Shown here: positions 7,289-12,533 of the stretch, piece by piece
Layout of the letters: every line of letters begins with the position of its first letter
How positions within the stretch are numbered: the stretch's first letter is position 1
DNA from: CAYVTZ01 sp964454685
GTDB lineage: Bacteria > Bacillota > Clostridia > Christensenellales > Christensenellaceae
Assembly (NCBI GenBank): GCA_964454685.1
Contig: CAYVTZ010000064.1
Location: 1-12,533 of the forward strand
DNA: 12,533 bases
Direction of reading: 5' to 3'
Notes under the pieces: model-generated
The model's input: the letters and a program-made list of their open reading frames with translations, nothing else
Told to the model about the DNA's origin: nothing
Databases searched by the model: none
Position numbers and translations under genes: made by a program

Positions 7289-8413
7289 TTAAACGAGCGT
7301 AAACAGATAGCTGTTTTCATAGTCTTCGCGATGATAATATCGCGCTTCTTTGTTCGTCTGATCAAACACAATGCTCCATTCAGTGGATTCAAACTCTCCG
7401 AAATTGTCTTTGCTGACGCGATCAAGCGCATCCCGCACATCCTCTTGTTCCATTGTCGCAGACGCAGCAAGCTGTTCCATCAGAATGTCGTAACGCTGGT
7501 GCGATTGCGCCGTACCGATGCCGTTTTTTTCTCCTTCCGCCAAATAAAAATTTGTTACGGCGGGCGTCTGTGTAACGATCATTTCATTGTCCACATATTC
7601 CACAACAACGCTTTTGCCGCTTGGATCCGCCAAAGCAAAGTGCACCATCATGCCCATCGAAGCGTGCAGATCATATTGCGCCAGCAGCGCGAGCGCCTCC
7701 TCGACATCTGCCGCCTGATTCAGAAGCAAGCGCACCGCTGTTGTGGTTGTGAGGTCGGGCTTATTCGTATTCTGCTCGATGGTCGCCGAATCCTCGATCA
7801 TGTTGACCGCAACGGCAAGCCCCTGCTCATTCATCCCGTCAAGGGGCGCGTAGATCGCGGCAAGCGTTTTGATCGCATCAATCTGCAGCGCCATGCCCAC
7901 AATGCCGCTGCCCACGCGCTGTGTGATAAAATCCATGTTCACAGTAGAAAGGGACGAATATCCCGTCTCCGGACGGCTTACAACCACCATGGCTTCGCAA
8001 TTCTCCCAGTCAAAATTTCGTCCAAATAGACTTTCGCCTCTGACGTTTTTAACAGAAAGCGTGCTACACCCAAACATCTCTCCCAAAAAATCCAGATCCA
8101 TGCCTTCGATCAAATTGTCGGCCAGGAAGCTCATTACGTCGGCGTCAGAAGAAGCACCGCCCTGCGCAAGAAATGCCTCGAATCCATCGTCTCCGTCGTG
8201 CCTTACAGCAGAAAACCCCTCCTCCAGTCGCATGATCTGCGAGGTTGGCGTAATGCCTGTCGTCTTCTCCATTTGGGCAGGCACAGAGCGTTCCTGACTT
8301 CCATTCAGTCCGTTGCTTCTCACTACCTCAATATTTCCTTTTCCGTCACATCCCATCATCAATATTGATATCATGAGTATGGATGCGATCCAAACAAATA
8401 TGCCTTTTTTCAT
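7289..8413 (-). CDS. Surface lipoprotein of the choloylglycine hydrolase / C45 linear amide C-N hydrolase family
   Basis: A 374-aa protein with lipoprotein signal MKKGIFVWIAS followed by LMMGC (lipidated Cys22). The catalytic block is FGCSTLSVKN and FGRNFDW: Cys116, Arg132 (+16) and Asp135 (+19) reproduce the Cys2/Arg18/Asp21 spacing of bile salt hydrolases and penicillin V acylases. In these Ntn-hydrolases the Cys becomes N-terminal after autocleavage, which would release or clip the 115-residue prosegment; here that segment carries the lipid anchor. DGMNEQGLAVAVNMIED and the C-terminal TEWSIVFDQTNKEARYYHRE also fit the family. The expected reaction is hydrolysis of a linear amide (bile salt, N-acyl amino acid or beta-lactam side chain) outside the membrane; the substrate is not deducible. 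ATG 8413 is chosen because it has GGAAAGGAATC ahead of it and longer starts overlap the promoter. Confidence 0.87.
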   Translation of the reverse strand: MKKGIFVWIASILMISILMMGCDGKGNIEVVRSNGLNGSQERSVPAQMEKTTGITPTSQIMRLEEGFSAVRHDGDDGFEAFLAQGGASSDADVMSFLADNLIEGMDLDFLGEMFGCSTLSVKNVRGESLFGRNFDWENCEAMVVVSRPETGYSSLSTVNMDFITQRVGSGIVGMALQIDAIKTLAAIYAPLDGMNEQGLAVAVNMIEDSATIEQNTNKPDLTTTTAVRLLLNQAADVEEALALLAQYDLHASMGMMVHFALADPSGKSVVVEYVDNEMIVTQTPAVTNFYLAEGEKNGIGTAQSHQRYDILMEQLAASATMEQEDVRDALDRVSKDNFGEFESTEWSIVFDQTNKEARYYHREDYENSYLFTLV

Positions 8414-8456
8414 AATCGATTCCTTTCCTGTTTTCTTTTGATTCAGGTCTGTTTTC

Positions 8457-8524
8457 ATCGTATCATTCATGCCGACCAATGACAAATACTTATGTTAAAT
8501 ACTCTGCTATGCTTGACGCGCATA
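8457..8524 (-). promoter_or_regulatory. Promoter plus LysR-type operator for the hydrolase / adenylating enzyme / ABC operon
   Basis: Minus-strand -10 TACGAT (8462-8457), 17-nt spacer and -35 TTGTCA (8485-8480). Upstream is the plus-strand block CAAATACTTATGTTAAATA (8483-8501) and the dyad TATGC-N7-GCATA (8508-8524). All element spacings equal those of the promoter at 2973-3040: both arrays are 68 bp from -10 to the end of the dyad, and the 19-nt block differs at one base. This is the usual layout of a LysR-activated promoter, with recognition dyad near -65 and an activation site abutting -35. Confidence 0.8.
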
Positions 8525-8541
8525 ATCAAGTATGTTATCTT
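8513..8541 (+). promoter_or_regulatory. Promoter of the lysR-type gene
   Basis: -35 TTGACG (8513-8518), 17-nt spacer and -10 TATCTT (8536-8541), predicting a start near 8548 and a very short leader before AGGAGG at 8551. The -35 lies inside the dyad TATGC-N7-GCATA (8508-8524), so a regulator bound there would block its own gene. Confidence 0.75.
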
Positions 8542-8564
8542 GATTGTGTCAGGAGGAAAAAAAC

Positions 8565-9431
8565 ATGGAAATAAGAGTGCTACAATATTTTCTGGCTGTC
8601 GCAAGAGAGCAGAATATCTCTGCGGCTGCGGAGTCTTTGCACCTATCACAACCGACCCTCTCAAGGCAGCTCAAAGATATGGAAGACGCGCTAGGAAAAC
8701 AGCTTTTTATTCGCGGAAACCGGAAGATCACTTTGACGGAGGAAGGGATGCTTCTTCGCAAGCGCGCCGAAGAAATCATTGATCTTGTCGAAAAAACTCA
8801 AAACGAGCTTATGGTTACAGATGACGTGATCGCGGGCGATATTTACATAGGCGCAGGCGAGACGGATGCGATCCGCCTGATTGCAAGGGCAGCGCGAACT
8901 GTACAAAGAAAACATCCGCAGGTTCATTTTCATATCTTAAGCGGCAATGCAGAGTTTGTGATGGAACGTTTAGATAAAGGTCTTCTTGACTTCGGGTTGA
9001 TTTTTGCGTCCGTCGACCAATCCAAATATGACTATTTGCCCGTTCCGGCAAAAGACTTGTGGGGCGTATTGATGCGGCGAGATTCCCCGCTTGCAGCAAA
9101 GGATTCCATTTGCCCAAAAGATTTGTCCGGCAAGCCTCTGATCGTTTCGGCGCAAAAAGGCGGTAACGAGCTGTCCGATTTTGTAAAGGCCGGACGTGTC
9201 GTCGCCACTTATAATCTGATTTATAATGCGTCCCGCATGGTGGACGAAGGCTTGGGATATGCGATTTGCTTTGACAAAATCATCAACACAAACGGAGATG
9301 AAACTCTTTGTTTCAGGCCGCTTTCTCCAACGTTTGAGGCAGGAATGAATTTTATCTGGAAACGCTATCAGGTCTTTTCCAAGGCAGCTGAAATCTTTTT
9401 GCAGACGCTCCAGGAAAGCATCGGCGAATAA
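8565..9431 (+). CDS. LysR-type transcriptional regulator
   Basis: A 288-aa protein. Residues 1-60 are the winged helix-turn-helix of LysR regulators: MEIRVLQYFLAVAREQNISA, AAAESLHLSQPTLSRQLKDM and LGKQLFIRGNRKITLTEEG. Residues about 90-288 form the periplasmic-binding-like effector domain (DIYIGAGETDAIRLIARAAR, RLDKGLLDFGLIFA, GLGYAICFDKII). The ATG at 8565 is preceded by AGGAGG with eight bases spacing; an in-frame TTG at 8544 lies upstream of that site and is not used here. It is transcribed divergently from the hydrolase operon. Two matching operator arrays (8457-8524 and 2973-3040) suggest it controls both minus-strand operons and itself. The effector is unknown and could be the substrate or product of the neighbouring hydrolase or adenylating enzyme. 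Confidence 0.93.
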   Translation: MEIRVLQYFLAVAREQNISAAAESLHLSQPTLSRQLKDMEDALGKQLFIRGNRKITLTEEGMLLRKRAEEIIDLVEKTQNELMVTDDVIAGDIYIGAGETDAIRLIARAARTVQRKHPQVHFHILSGNAEFVMERLDKGLLDFGLIFASVDQSKYDYLPVPAKDLWGVLMRRDSPLAAKDSICPKDLSGKPLIVSAQKGGNELSDFVKAGRVVATYNLIYNASRMVDEGLGYAICFDKIINTNGDETLCFRPLSPTFEAGMNFIWKRYQVFSKAAEIFLQTLQESIGE

Positions 9432-9777
9432 AATGCGGGAGGCGGGATATTCCGCAAAACTTCGCCTATCATAACTACAATTTATTTTTTTAATCACTCA
9501 CATCTCTCTGCAATAAAAAAACAGGCAAGCCTGAAAAGGCCTGCCCGTTTCGCATCGAGACGAACTTTGACCAGATCATCTCTTTAAACCGATTGCCATT
9601 CCGAATACTCCATCAAAAAGAATCGGATCTGACCGATGTTGTAATCTTTCCTGAAAAGATGCCGCCCTTCGCGAGTTTAAAAGAGAAATCGTGCTCTATT
9701 ACGGTACACGACTTGTGTCCGGCTTCAAGCCGGTGTTTGTTGTTGGCAAAAAAGATGCAGGGCATTTCGGGATCCCC
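9432..9777. other. Intergenic stretch between lysR and the recombinase; candidate element boundary
   Basis: No convincing gene. The minus strand has an open frame of 50 aa (9765-9613) starting MPCIFFANNK with GAGGGG eight bases before the ATG; its composition is unremarkable and I do not recognise it. A perfect inverted repeat CCGGCTT-C-AAGCCGG lies at 9719-9733, and a strong minus-strand terminator at 9514-9547. A short hairpin follows lysR at about 9446-9459 but has no T-run. As the last 3' sequence of the recombinase points here, one attachment site of the mobile element is expected in or next to this stretch, but no repeat identifies it. Confidence 0.5.
9514..9547 (-). terminator. Rho-independent terminator, minus strand
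   Basis: On the minus strand GGCAGGCC-TTTTCA-GGCTTGCC makes an eight-pair stem (one G-U) followed by TG and then seven T (plus-strand A-run 9515-9521). On the plus strand the stem has a mismatch and the following T-run is only three, so it acts mainly on transcripts coming from the recombinase side. It stops them before they run antisense into lysR. Confidence 0.75.
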
Positions 9778-11343
9778 TCAAAGTACGCTGAGCGGAGCGA
9801 GGGACTTTGTGGGGCAGAGGTGGAACAACGCGCGAATGGAATTTTTTTCGCGAAAAAAAGGAACAAAGCAAGCCTTGTTCCGACGTGGTGGAGCGGACTC
9901 TTTCAAATCCGAACCCTCCTTGATGTCTTTTAGCTTAAGTGTTTTTTGTTTTCCTTTGTAGTTGTAAGTAATGACCACCTTATCATCATAGAGGAAAATT
10001 GAATTGACGAACGTATCGATCAACCGTCTGCAAAATGTAATGTCCGTAATATCGCCATCCTGAAACTTGCTCAGCCAGAACAGTACGAAGTCCTTGGTCA
10101 CAAGCGGTCTTTCCGTCCGTTCCCGTGCGATGGCGGCTTCCGTTTCCTGTTTCTCTCGCTCCAGTTCAAGCATTCGCTCTTTTGTAGAGGGGGTGACGAT
10201 GCCCTGCTCCATAGCACCCAACAGATTGTGGATGCTTTTTTGCTTTTCGGACAGTTGAGCTTCCAACGCCTTGAGCGTGTAGTTTTCTTCCTCGAATAAC
10301 GCAATGACTGTTTGTGCAATATGATCAAGCGTTTTATCATCCGAAAGAAGTTTCAGTGTTTCACGGATTACGATGCCCTCAATCAATTCCTTGCTCACGC
10401 TCTTCTTGTCGCATTTGTTTTGCTTTTTGCGCTTGGTGCAAGAATAATAGTAGTATCGTCTGCCACGTCCCGAACCGCTGTCACCGATCATCGCGGAACC
10501 GCAATTCCCGCAGAACATCTTTGTTGTGAGCAGAAATGGTGCGTCCGCTTTGGAAGCTGCGGGTGCCTGCTTATTGCGCCCCATACGCTCCTGTACAGCT
10601 TGGAACAACTCTTTCGGCACGATTGCGGGAATACCATCCTCTACCTTTGTATCGCCGTGAGAATAGATGCCCATGTAACGCTCGTTTGACAGCATCCAGC
10701 TCAAAGCATTCTTTTTAAAAGGTTTCCCTTGATTGTTCTTTAAGCCGCGTGCATTGAGGTCGGCGCAAATATCAACAATCGCCTCTCCATCATGGTAGCG
10801 CGTGAACACTTCGCGCACGATTGGCGCAGTTGTGGGGTCGATCTCAAATAAGCGATCAGTGTTCACCTTATAGCCGATACAGATACCGCCGCCGTTGAAT
10901 TTGCACTTCAAAGCGTTCTCCGTCATGCCGCGCTTGATCTTTTCGGATAAGTCTGCGGAATAGTATTCCGCCATCCCTTCCAACATGGATTCCAGTATGA
11001 TTCCCTCCGGCCTGTCCGAAATCTGTTCTTTGGCCGAAAGAAGAACAACACCATTACGCTTTAGACGCATCTTGTACTTTGCGGCGTCGTAGCGGTTGCG
11101 CGCAAACCGATCTAATTTCCACACAATTACGCAATCAAACTGCTTTTTGTCGCTGTCTTTGACCATACGCTGAAATTCAGGGCGCTGATCTGTCTTTGCG
11201 GACAAAGCGCGGTCAATATAAGTGTTAACGATCAGAATATCATTTCTATCTGCGTATTCTCTGCACTCGCGAACCTGACCTTCTATGGATTCTTCACGCT
11301 GATTGCTTGTGGAATACCTTGCATAGATCACCGCTTTTTTCAT
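9778..11343 (-). CDS. Large serine recombinase (site-specific integrase) of a mobilizable element
   Basis: 521 aa. The resolvase domain has VIYARYSTSNQREESIEGQ with Ser11 as the likely nucleophile and Arg9, plus VWKLDRFARN (Asp78, Arg79, Arg82). The recombinase domain spans about 140-260 (GYKVN, IVREVFTRYHDGE, NERYMGIYSHG). A zinc ribbon uses Cys278, Cys281, Cys302 and Cys311, followed by a coiled coil at about 352-412 and a C-terminal LIDTFVNSIFLYDDKVVITY block. The ATG overlaps the stop of the repressor gene (ATGA), so translation is coupled. It inserts and excises the element at att sites. The last 35 residues after GSDLKESAPP are unlike the rest and are encoded across an intrinsic terminator, so the native end may be near residue 487. 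Confidence 0.93.
   Translation of the reverse strand: MKKAVIYARYSTSNQREESIEGQVRECREYADRNDILIVNTYIDRALSAKTDQRPEFQRMVKDSDKKQFDCVIVWKLDRFARNRYDAAKYKMRLKRNGVVLLSAKEQISDRPEGIILESMLEGMAEYYSADLSEKIKRGMTENALKCKFNGGGICIGYKVNTDRLFEIDPTTAPIVREVFTRYHDGEAIVDICADLNARGLKNNQGKPFKKNALSWMLSNERYMGIYSHGDTKVEDGIPAIVPKELFQAVQERMGRNKQAPAASKADAPFLLTTKMFCGNCGSAMIGDSGSGRGRRYYYYSCTKRKKQNKCDKKSVSKELIEGIVIRETLKLLSDDKTLDHIAQTVIALFEEENYTLKALEAQLSEKQKSIHNLLGAMEQGIVTPSTKERMLELEREKQETEAAIARERTERPLVTKDFVLFWLSKFQDGDITDITFCRRLIDTFVNSIFLYDDKVVITYNYKGKQKTLKLKDIKEGSDLKESAPPRRNKACFVPFFREKNSIRALFHLCPTKSLAPLSVL
9842..9881 (-). terminator. Intrinsic terminator-like hairpin inside the 3' end of the recombinase ORF
   Basis: On the minus strand GGAACAA (9881-9875), an eight-base loop and TTGTTCC (9866-9860) form a perfect seven-pair stem followed at once by seven T (9859-9853), then CGCG and seven A (9848-9842). 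The T7/CGCG/A7 part is itself an 18-bp palindrome (9842-9859). It lies in codons 488-501, upstream of the stop codon at 9778-9780. Confidence 0.65.
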
Positions 11344-11729
11344 TTTTTGCCACCCATCTTATCTTCAATGCTTTTCACTATTTGCTGCTGTTCCATCCAC
11401 AACGTCACAAGCTGTTCCTTGATCTGTTTCCCGATTGCGGAAGTTTCATCAAAACAAGCCTGCACAAACGATTCCATTTCTTTCTTTTGGAGCGTCGCGC
11501 AGGTATACAGCTTCCCTTGGGGTCTGTCTGTCCTGCATAAGATATAGTCCGTAGAAACATCATAATAATCCGCGAACCAAACCAAGATGTCGTAGGTCGC
11601 CTCCGTTTTGCCGTTCTCATAACGCGCGATTGCGGATTGGGAAACTCCGGCCAGATCCGCGAGCCCTTTTTGCGATAATCCTGTCTTCTCGCGCAGATCT
11701 TTTAACCGTTCGCCCGGTGTTACCATCAT
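11340..11729 (-). CDS. Xre-family helix-turn-helix repressor
   Basis: 129 aa. Residues about 6-62 are a Cro/cI-type helix-turn-helix: GERLKDLREKTGLSQKGLAD, LAGVSQSAIARYENGK and LVWFADYYDVSTDYILCRTD. The remaining part (about 75-129) is a charged helical tail rich in Glu/Lys, perhaps for oligomerisation. Two adjacent ATG codons (11729 and 11726) follow AAGGTGGTGAT; the first has about eight bases spacing. Its stop overlaps the recombinase start as ATGA, so repressor and recombinase come from one transcript and the repressor probably limits integrase level. The promoter at 11751-11779 lies 22 bp upstream of the start and faces a divergent promoter for the small ORF and the MobC-like gene. Confidence 0.9.
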   Translation of the reverse strand: MMVTPGERLKDLREKTGLSQKGLADLAGVSQSAIARYENGKTEATYDILVWFADYYDVSTDYILCRTDRPQGKLYTCATLQKKEMESFVQACFDETSAIGKQIKEQLVTLWMEQQQIVKSIEDKMGGKK

Positions 11730-11750
11730 TTATATCACCACCTTGTTCCC

Positions 11751-11779
11751 ATAATACCATATCGGCAACCGCTTGTAAA
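11751..11779 (-). promoter_or_regulatory. Promoter of the repressor-recombinase operon
   Basis: Minus strand: -35 TTTACA (11779-11774), 17-nt spacer and -10 TATTAT (11756-11751), giving a leader of about 15 nt before ATG 11729 that contains AAGGTGGTGAT. Confidence 0.7.
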
Positions 11780-11834
11780 TCCATAAAAGAATATATATAT
11801 GACAAAAATATTTAAAAAACAACTCACAATACTA

Positions 11835-11862
11835 TTGCATATTTACAAAATGGTGATATAAT
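11835..11862 (+). promoter_or_regulatory. Divergent promoter reading to the small ORF and MobC-like gene
   Basis: -35 TTGCAT (11835-11840), 16-nt spacer and perfect -10 TATAAT (11857-11862). The predicted start near 11869 leaves just enough leader for the AAAGGTGG site at 11877-11884. Confidence 0.7.
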
Positions 11863-11891
11863 CATACTACCAATGGAAAGGTGGGAAGTAC

Positions 11892-12077
11892 ATCACAAGC
11901 AAAGATCGGGCAAAGAAAAAAGAGCAGGATGAAATTCCGGTCGAGGTCATCCAATCTCTGGCGAGAGCGATTCTTCCGACGATCATAAACAGCTACAATG
12001 ACGAAACGATACAAAAGGAGTTCAAGGAGTGGCTGAAAAAGCGGGAGAAGCCGAACGGGGGAAGTCGCTGGGAATAA
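11892..12077 (+). CDS. Small charged protein of the mobilizable element; apparent ATC start or start-codon loss
   Basis: An open frame of 61 codons reads TSKDRAKKKEQDEIPVEVIQ, then SLARAILPTIINSYNDE and KEFKEWLKKREKP, ending at TAA 12077. The stretch has an acidic-basic alternating start, an amphipathic helix and a basic tail, like small proteins I recall between a regulator and MobC in Firmicute elements. The frame opens after a TAA at 11859 and has no ATG, GTG or TTG anywhere. AAGGTGG (11878-11884) stands seven bases before the ATC at 11892, exactly where a start codon belongs, and the promoter -10 ends at 11862. Either ATC is used (as AUU is in infC), or a former ATG was lost, or a one-base error exists: removing one G at 11883-11885 would join ATG 11873 to this frame. 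Confidence 0.55.
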   Translation: MTSKDRAKKKEQDEIPVEVIQSLARAILPTIINSYNDETIQKEFKEWLKKREKPNGGSRWE

Positions 12078-12098
12078 TGTAAAATAACCCAATTTACA
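12078..12098. repeat. Inverted repeat upstream of the MobC-like gene, candidate operator
   Basis: TGTAAA (12078-12083), nine bases, TTTACA (12093-12098). The same ATTTACA half-site is found at both divergent promoters (plus strand 11841-11847; minus strand 11780-11774). It may be a binding site of the Xre regulator; no binding is shown. Confidence 0.35.
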
Positions 12099-12133
12099 CG
12101 ATCTATTTCCATATTCAAAAATAGGAGGAGACA

Positions 12134-12523
12134 ATGCGCAACAGAAACAATCAGTTTGTCATAAGATTAGATGATCAGGAAATGAAAGCATTGAATCAAA
12201 AAGTTCAAAAGACAGGATTTTCACGGGAGCAATACATTCGTACTTTGCTGGAAGGGTATGTGCCGCACGAGATGCCTAGCGCAGACTACCACGCGTGGAG
12301 AAAAGCATTGCACAAATATACCGCTGAGCTCAGTCACCTTGCGGCTCTTGCCCGTCAGACTGGCAGCATTGATGCCGAGAAATATGAGGAGCATTACAAA
12401 GCAATGGCAGACTATTGCGTCAGCGTATACGAGATACTGGTGCCCGAAAAATGCTCGGATTATGACAAGCGAAACATGAAAGGCAACGTTTCAAATTTTG
12501 TGTATTCTCAGAAGCGAGGATAG
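12134..12523 (+). CDS. MobC-like relaxosome accessory protein (ribbon-helix-helix)
   Basis: 129 aa, start ATG 12134 behind AGGAGG (12123-12128). Residues 6-42 form a ribbon-helix-helix: NNQFVIRLDDQEMKALNQKV, KTGFSREQYIRTLLEG, the pattern of MobC/mobilization accessory proteins that bind oriT beside the relaxase. The rest is helical (AELSHLAALARQTGSIDAEK and YEEHYKAMADYCVSVYEIL), which matches the MobC domain in which a helical part follows the DNA-binding ribbon. The stop TAG is ten bases before the window end; a relaxase gene is expected directly downstream. It is plus strand, divergent from the recombinase-repressor operon. An alternative is a plasmid copy-control RHH protein, judged less likely given the neighbours. 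Confidence 0.75.
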   Translation: MRNRNNQFVIRLDDQEMKALNQKVQKTGFSREQYIRTLLEGYVPHEMPSADYHAWRKALHKYTAELSHLAALARQTGSIDAEKYEEHYKAMADYCVSVYEILVPEKCSDYDKRNMKGNVSNFVYSQKRG

Positions 12524-12533
12524 AATATCGAAC

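Larger units (their letters stand above)
9778..12533. mobile_element. One end of an integrative mobilizable element (serine recombinase, repressor, MobC-like gene)
   Basis: A large serine recombinase, a co-transcribed Xre regulator, a divergent promoter region, a small ORF and a MobC-like relaxosome protein occur together, a known layout of Firmicute mobilizable elements. The left border is somewhere between about 9550 and 9880; the right border and the expected relaxase lie beyond the window. No att repeat is visible because only one end is present. Confidence 0.7.

Noticed and set aside
8414..8485. Longer N-terminus for the C45-type lipoprotein (start at 8485)
   Set aside because: It overlaps the predicted promoter and pushes the signal peptide inside; ATG 8413 is followed directly by MKKGIFVW.
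8544..8564. TTG start for the LysR-type regulator
   Set aside because: It lies before the AGGAGG site and adds residues not found at the normal MEIRxLxYF start of the family.
9446..9459. Hairpin after lysR as a plus-strand terminator
   Set aside because: Six-pair stem with a two-base loop and no following T-run; too weak to call.
9886..9919. Minus-strand sequence resembling a tRNA 3' end (TTCGGAT, then TCCGCTCCACCA)
   Set aside because: The T-loop consensus TTCRANY is not met, no T-stem or other arms are found, and the stretch lies in the recombinase frame encoding GSDLKESAPP.
9593..9961. Plus-strand 122-aa ORF antisense to the recombinase end
   Set aside because: No SD, no recognisable family, and it crosses the terminator hairpin and the real minus-strand gene.
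11873..11932. Plus-strand ORF starting ATG 11873 (MERWEVHHK)
   Set aside because: Only 19 codons, no SD, only a few bases after the predicted transcript start, and the neighbouring frame has the protein-like sequence.
11862..12134. 90-aa minus-strand ORF opposite the small ORF
   Set aside because: Its composition looks like a shadow of the plus-strand frame, it has no SD, and it would run against the TATAAT promoter.
1..12533. CRISPR array, tRNA, rRNA or riboswitch
   Set aside because: No regularly spaced repeats, cloverleaf signatures or known riboswitch cores were seen on either strand by eye.

Overview
This window reads as a low-to-mid GC Firmicute, probably a gut-type Clostridia member. 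The evidence is strong AGGAGG-type ribosome binding sites, lipobox lipoproteins, family content (DUF3737, cyclophilin-like lipoprotein, C45/CGH-like hydrolase, large serine recombinase) and sigma-A promoters with 17-nt spacers. A run of exactly 100 N shows that it is a draft, possibly metagenomic, assembly. No species can be named from the sequence alone.

Left part (1-9431) is a chromosomal-looking locus built around a LysR-type regulator at 8565-9431 (+). Two minus-strand gene strings run away from it. String A (8413 down to 3063) holds a lipoprotein of the choloylglycine hydrolase / C45 Ntn-hydrolase type, a PaaK / F390-synthetase-like adenylate-forming enzyme broken by the assembly gap, an ABC ATPase and a two-module FtsX permease. 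The genes are tightly packed, and one stop/start pair overlaps by 4 bp. String B (2914 down to 1) holds a cyclophilin-like lipoprotein, a 74-aa conserved-looking small protein, a DUF3737 protein, a LysE-family exporter, a wrecked sugar O-acetyltransferase pseudogene and the start of a flavodoxin-fold [Fe-S]-type protein cut by the window edge.

The most informative observation is that strings A and B start from nearly superimposable promoters. Each has a -10, a 17-nt spacer and a -35, then a shared 19-nt block (one mismatch) and a TGC-N7-GCA dyad (the LysR T-N11-A form), with all spacings identical over 68 bp. Next to the regulator gene, the dyad also overlaps the regulator's own -35 box. This predicts one LysR regulon: activation of both strings plus autorepression. 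An adenylate-forming enzyme, an exporter and a surface amide hydrolase in one operon suggest a system that makes, exports and cleaves an acyl or amide compound. That function is inference only.

Right part (about 9778-12533) is the end of an integrative mobilizable element: a large serine recombinase, an Xre-type repressor overlapping it by 4 bp, a divergent promoter region, a small ORF without a canonical start codon, and a MobC-like ribbon-helix-helix protein. A relaxase would be expected just past the window. The recombinase ORF runs straight through a near-perfect intrinsic terminator near its 3' end. Between the recombinase and lysR lie about 345 bp without a convincing gene but with a strong minus-strand terminator.
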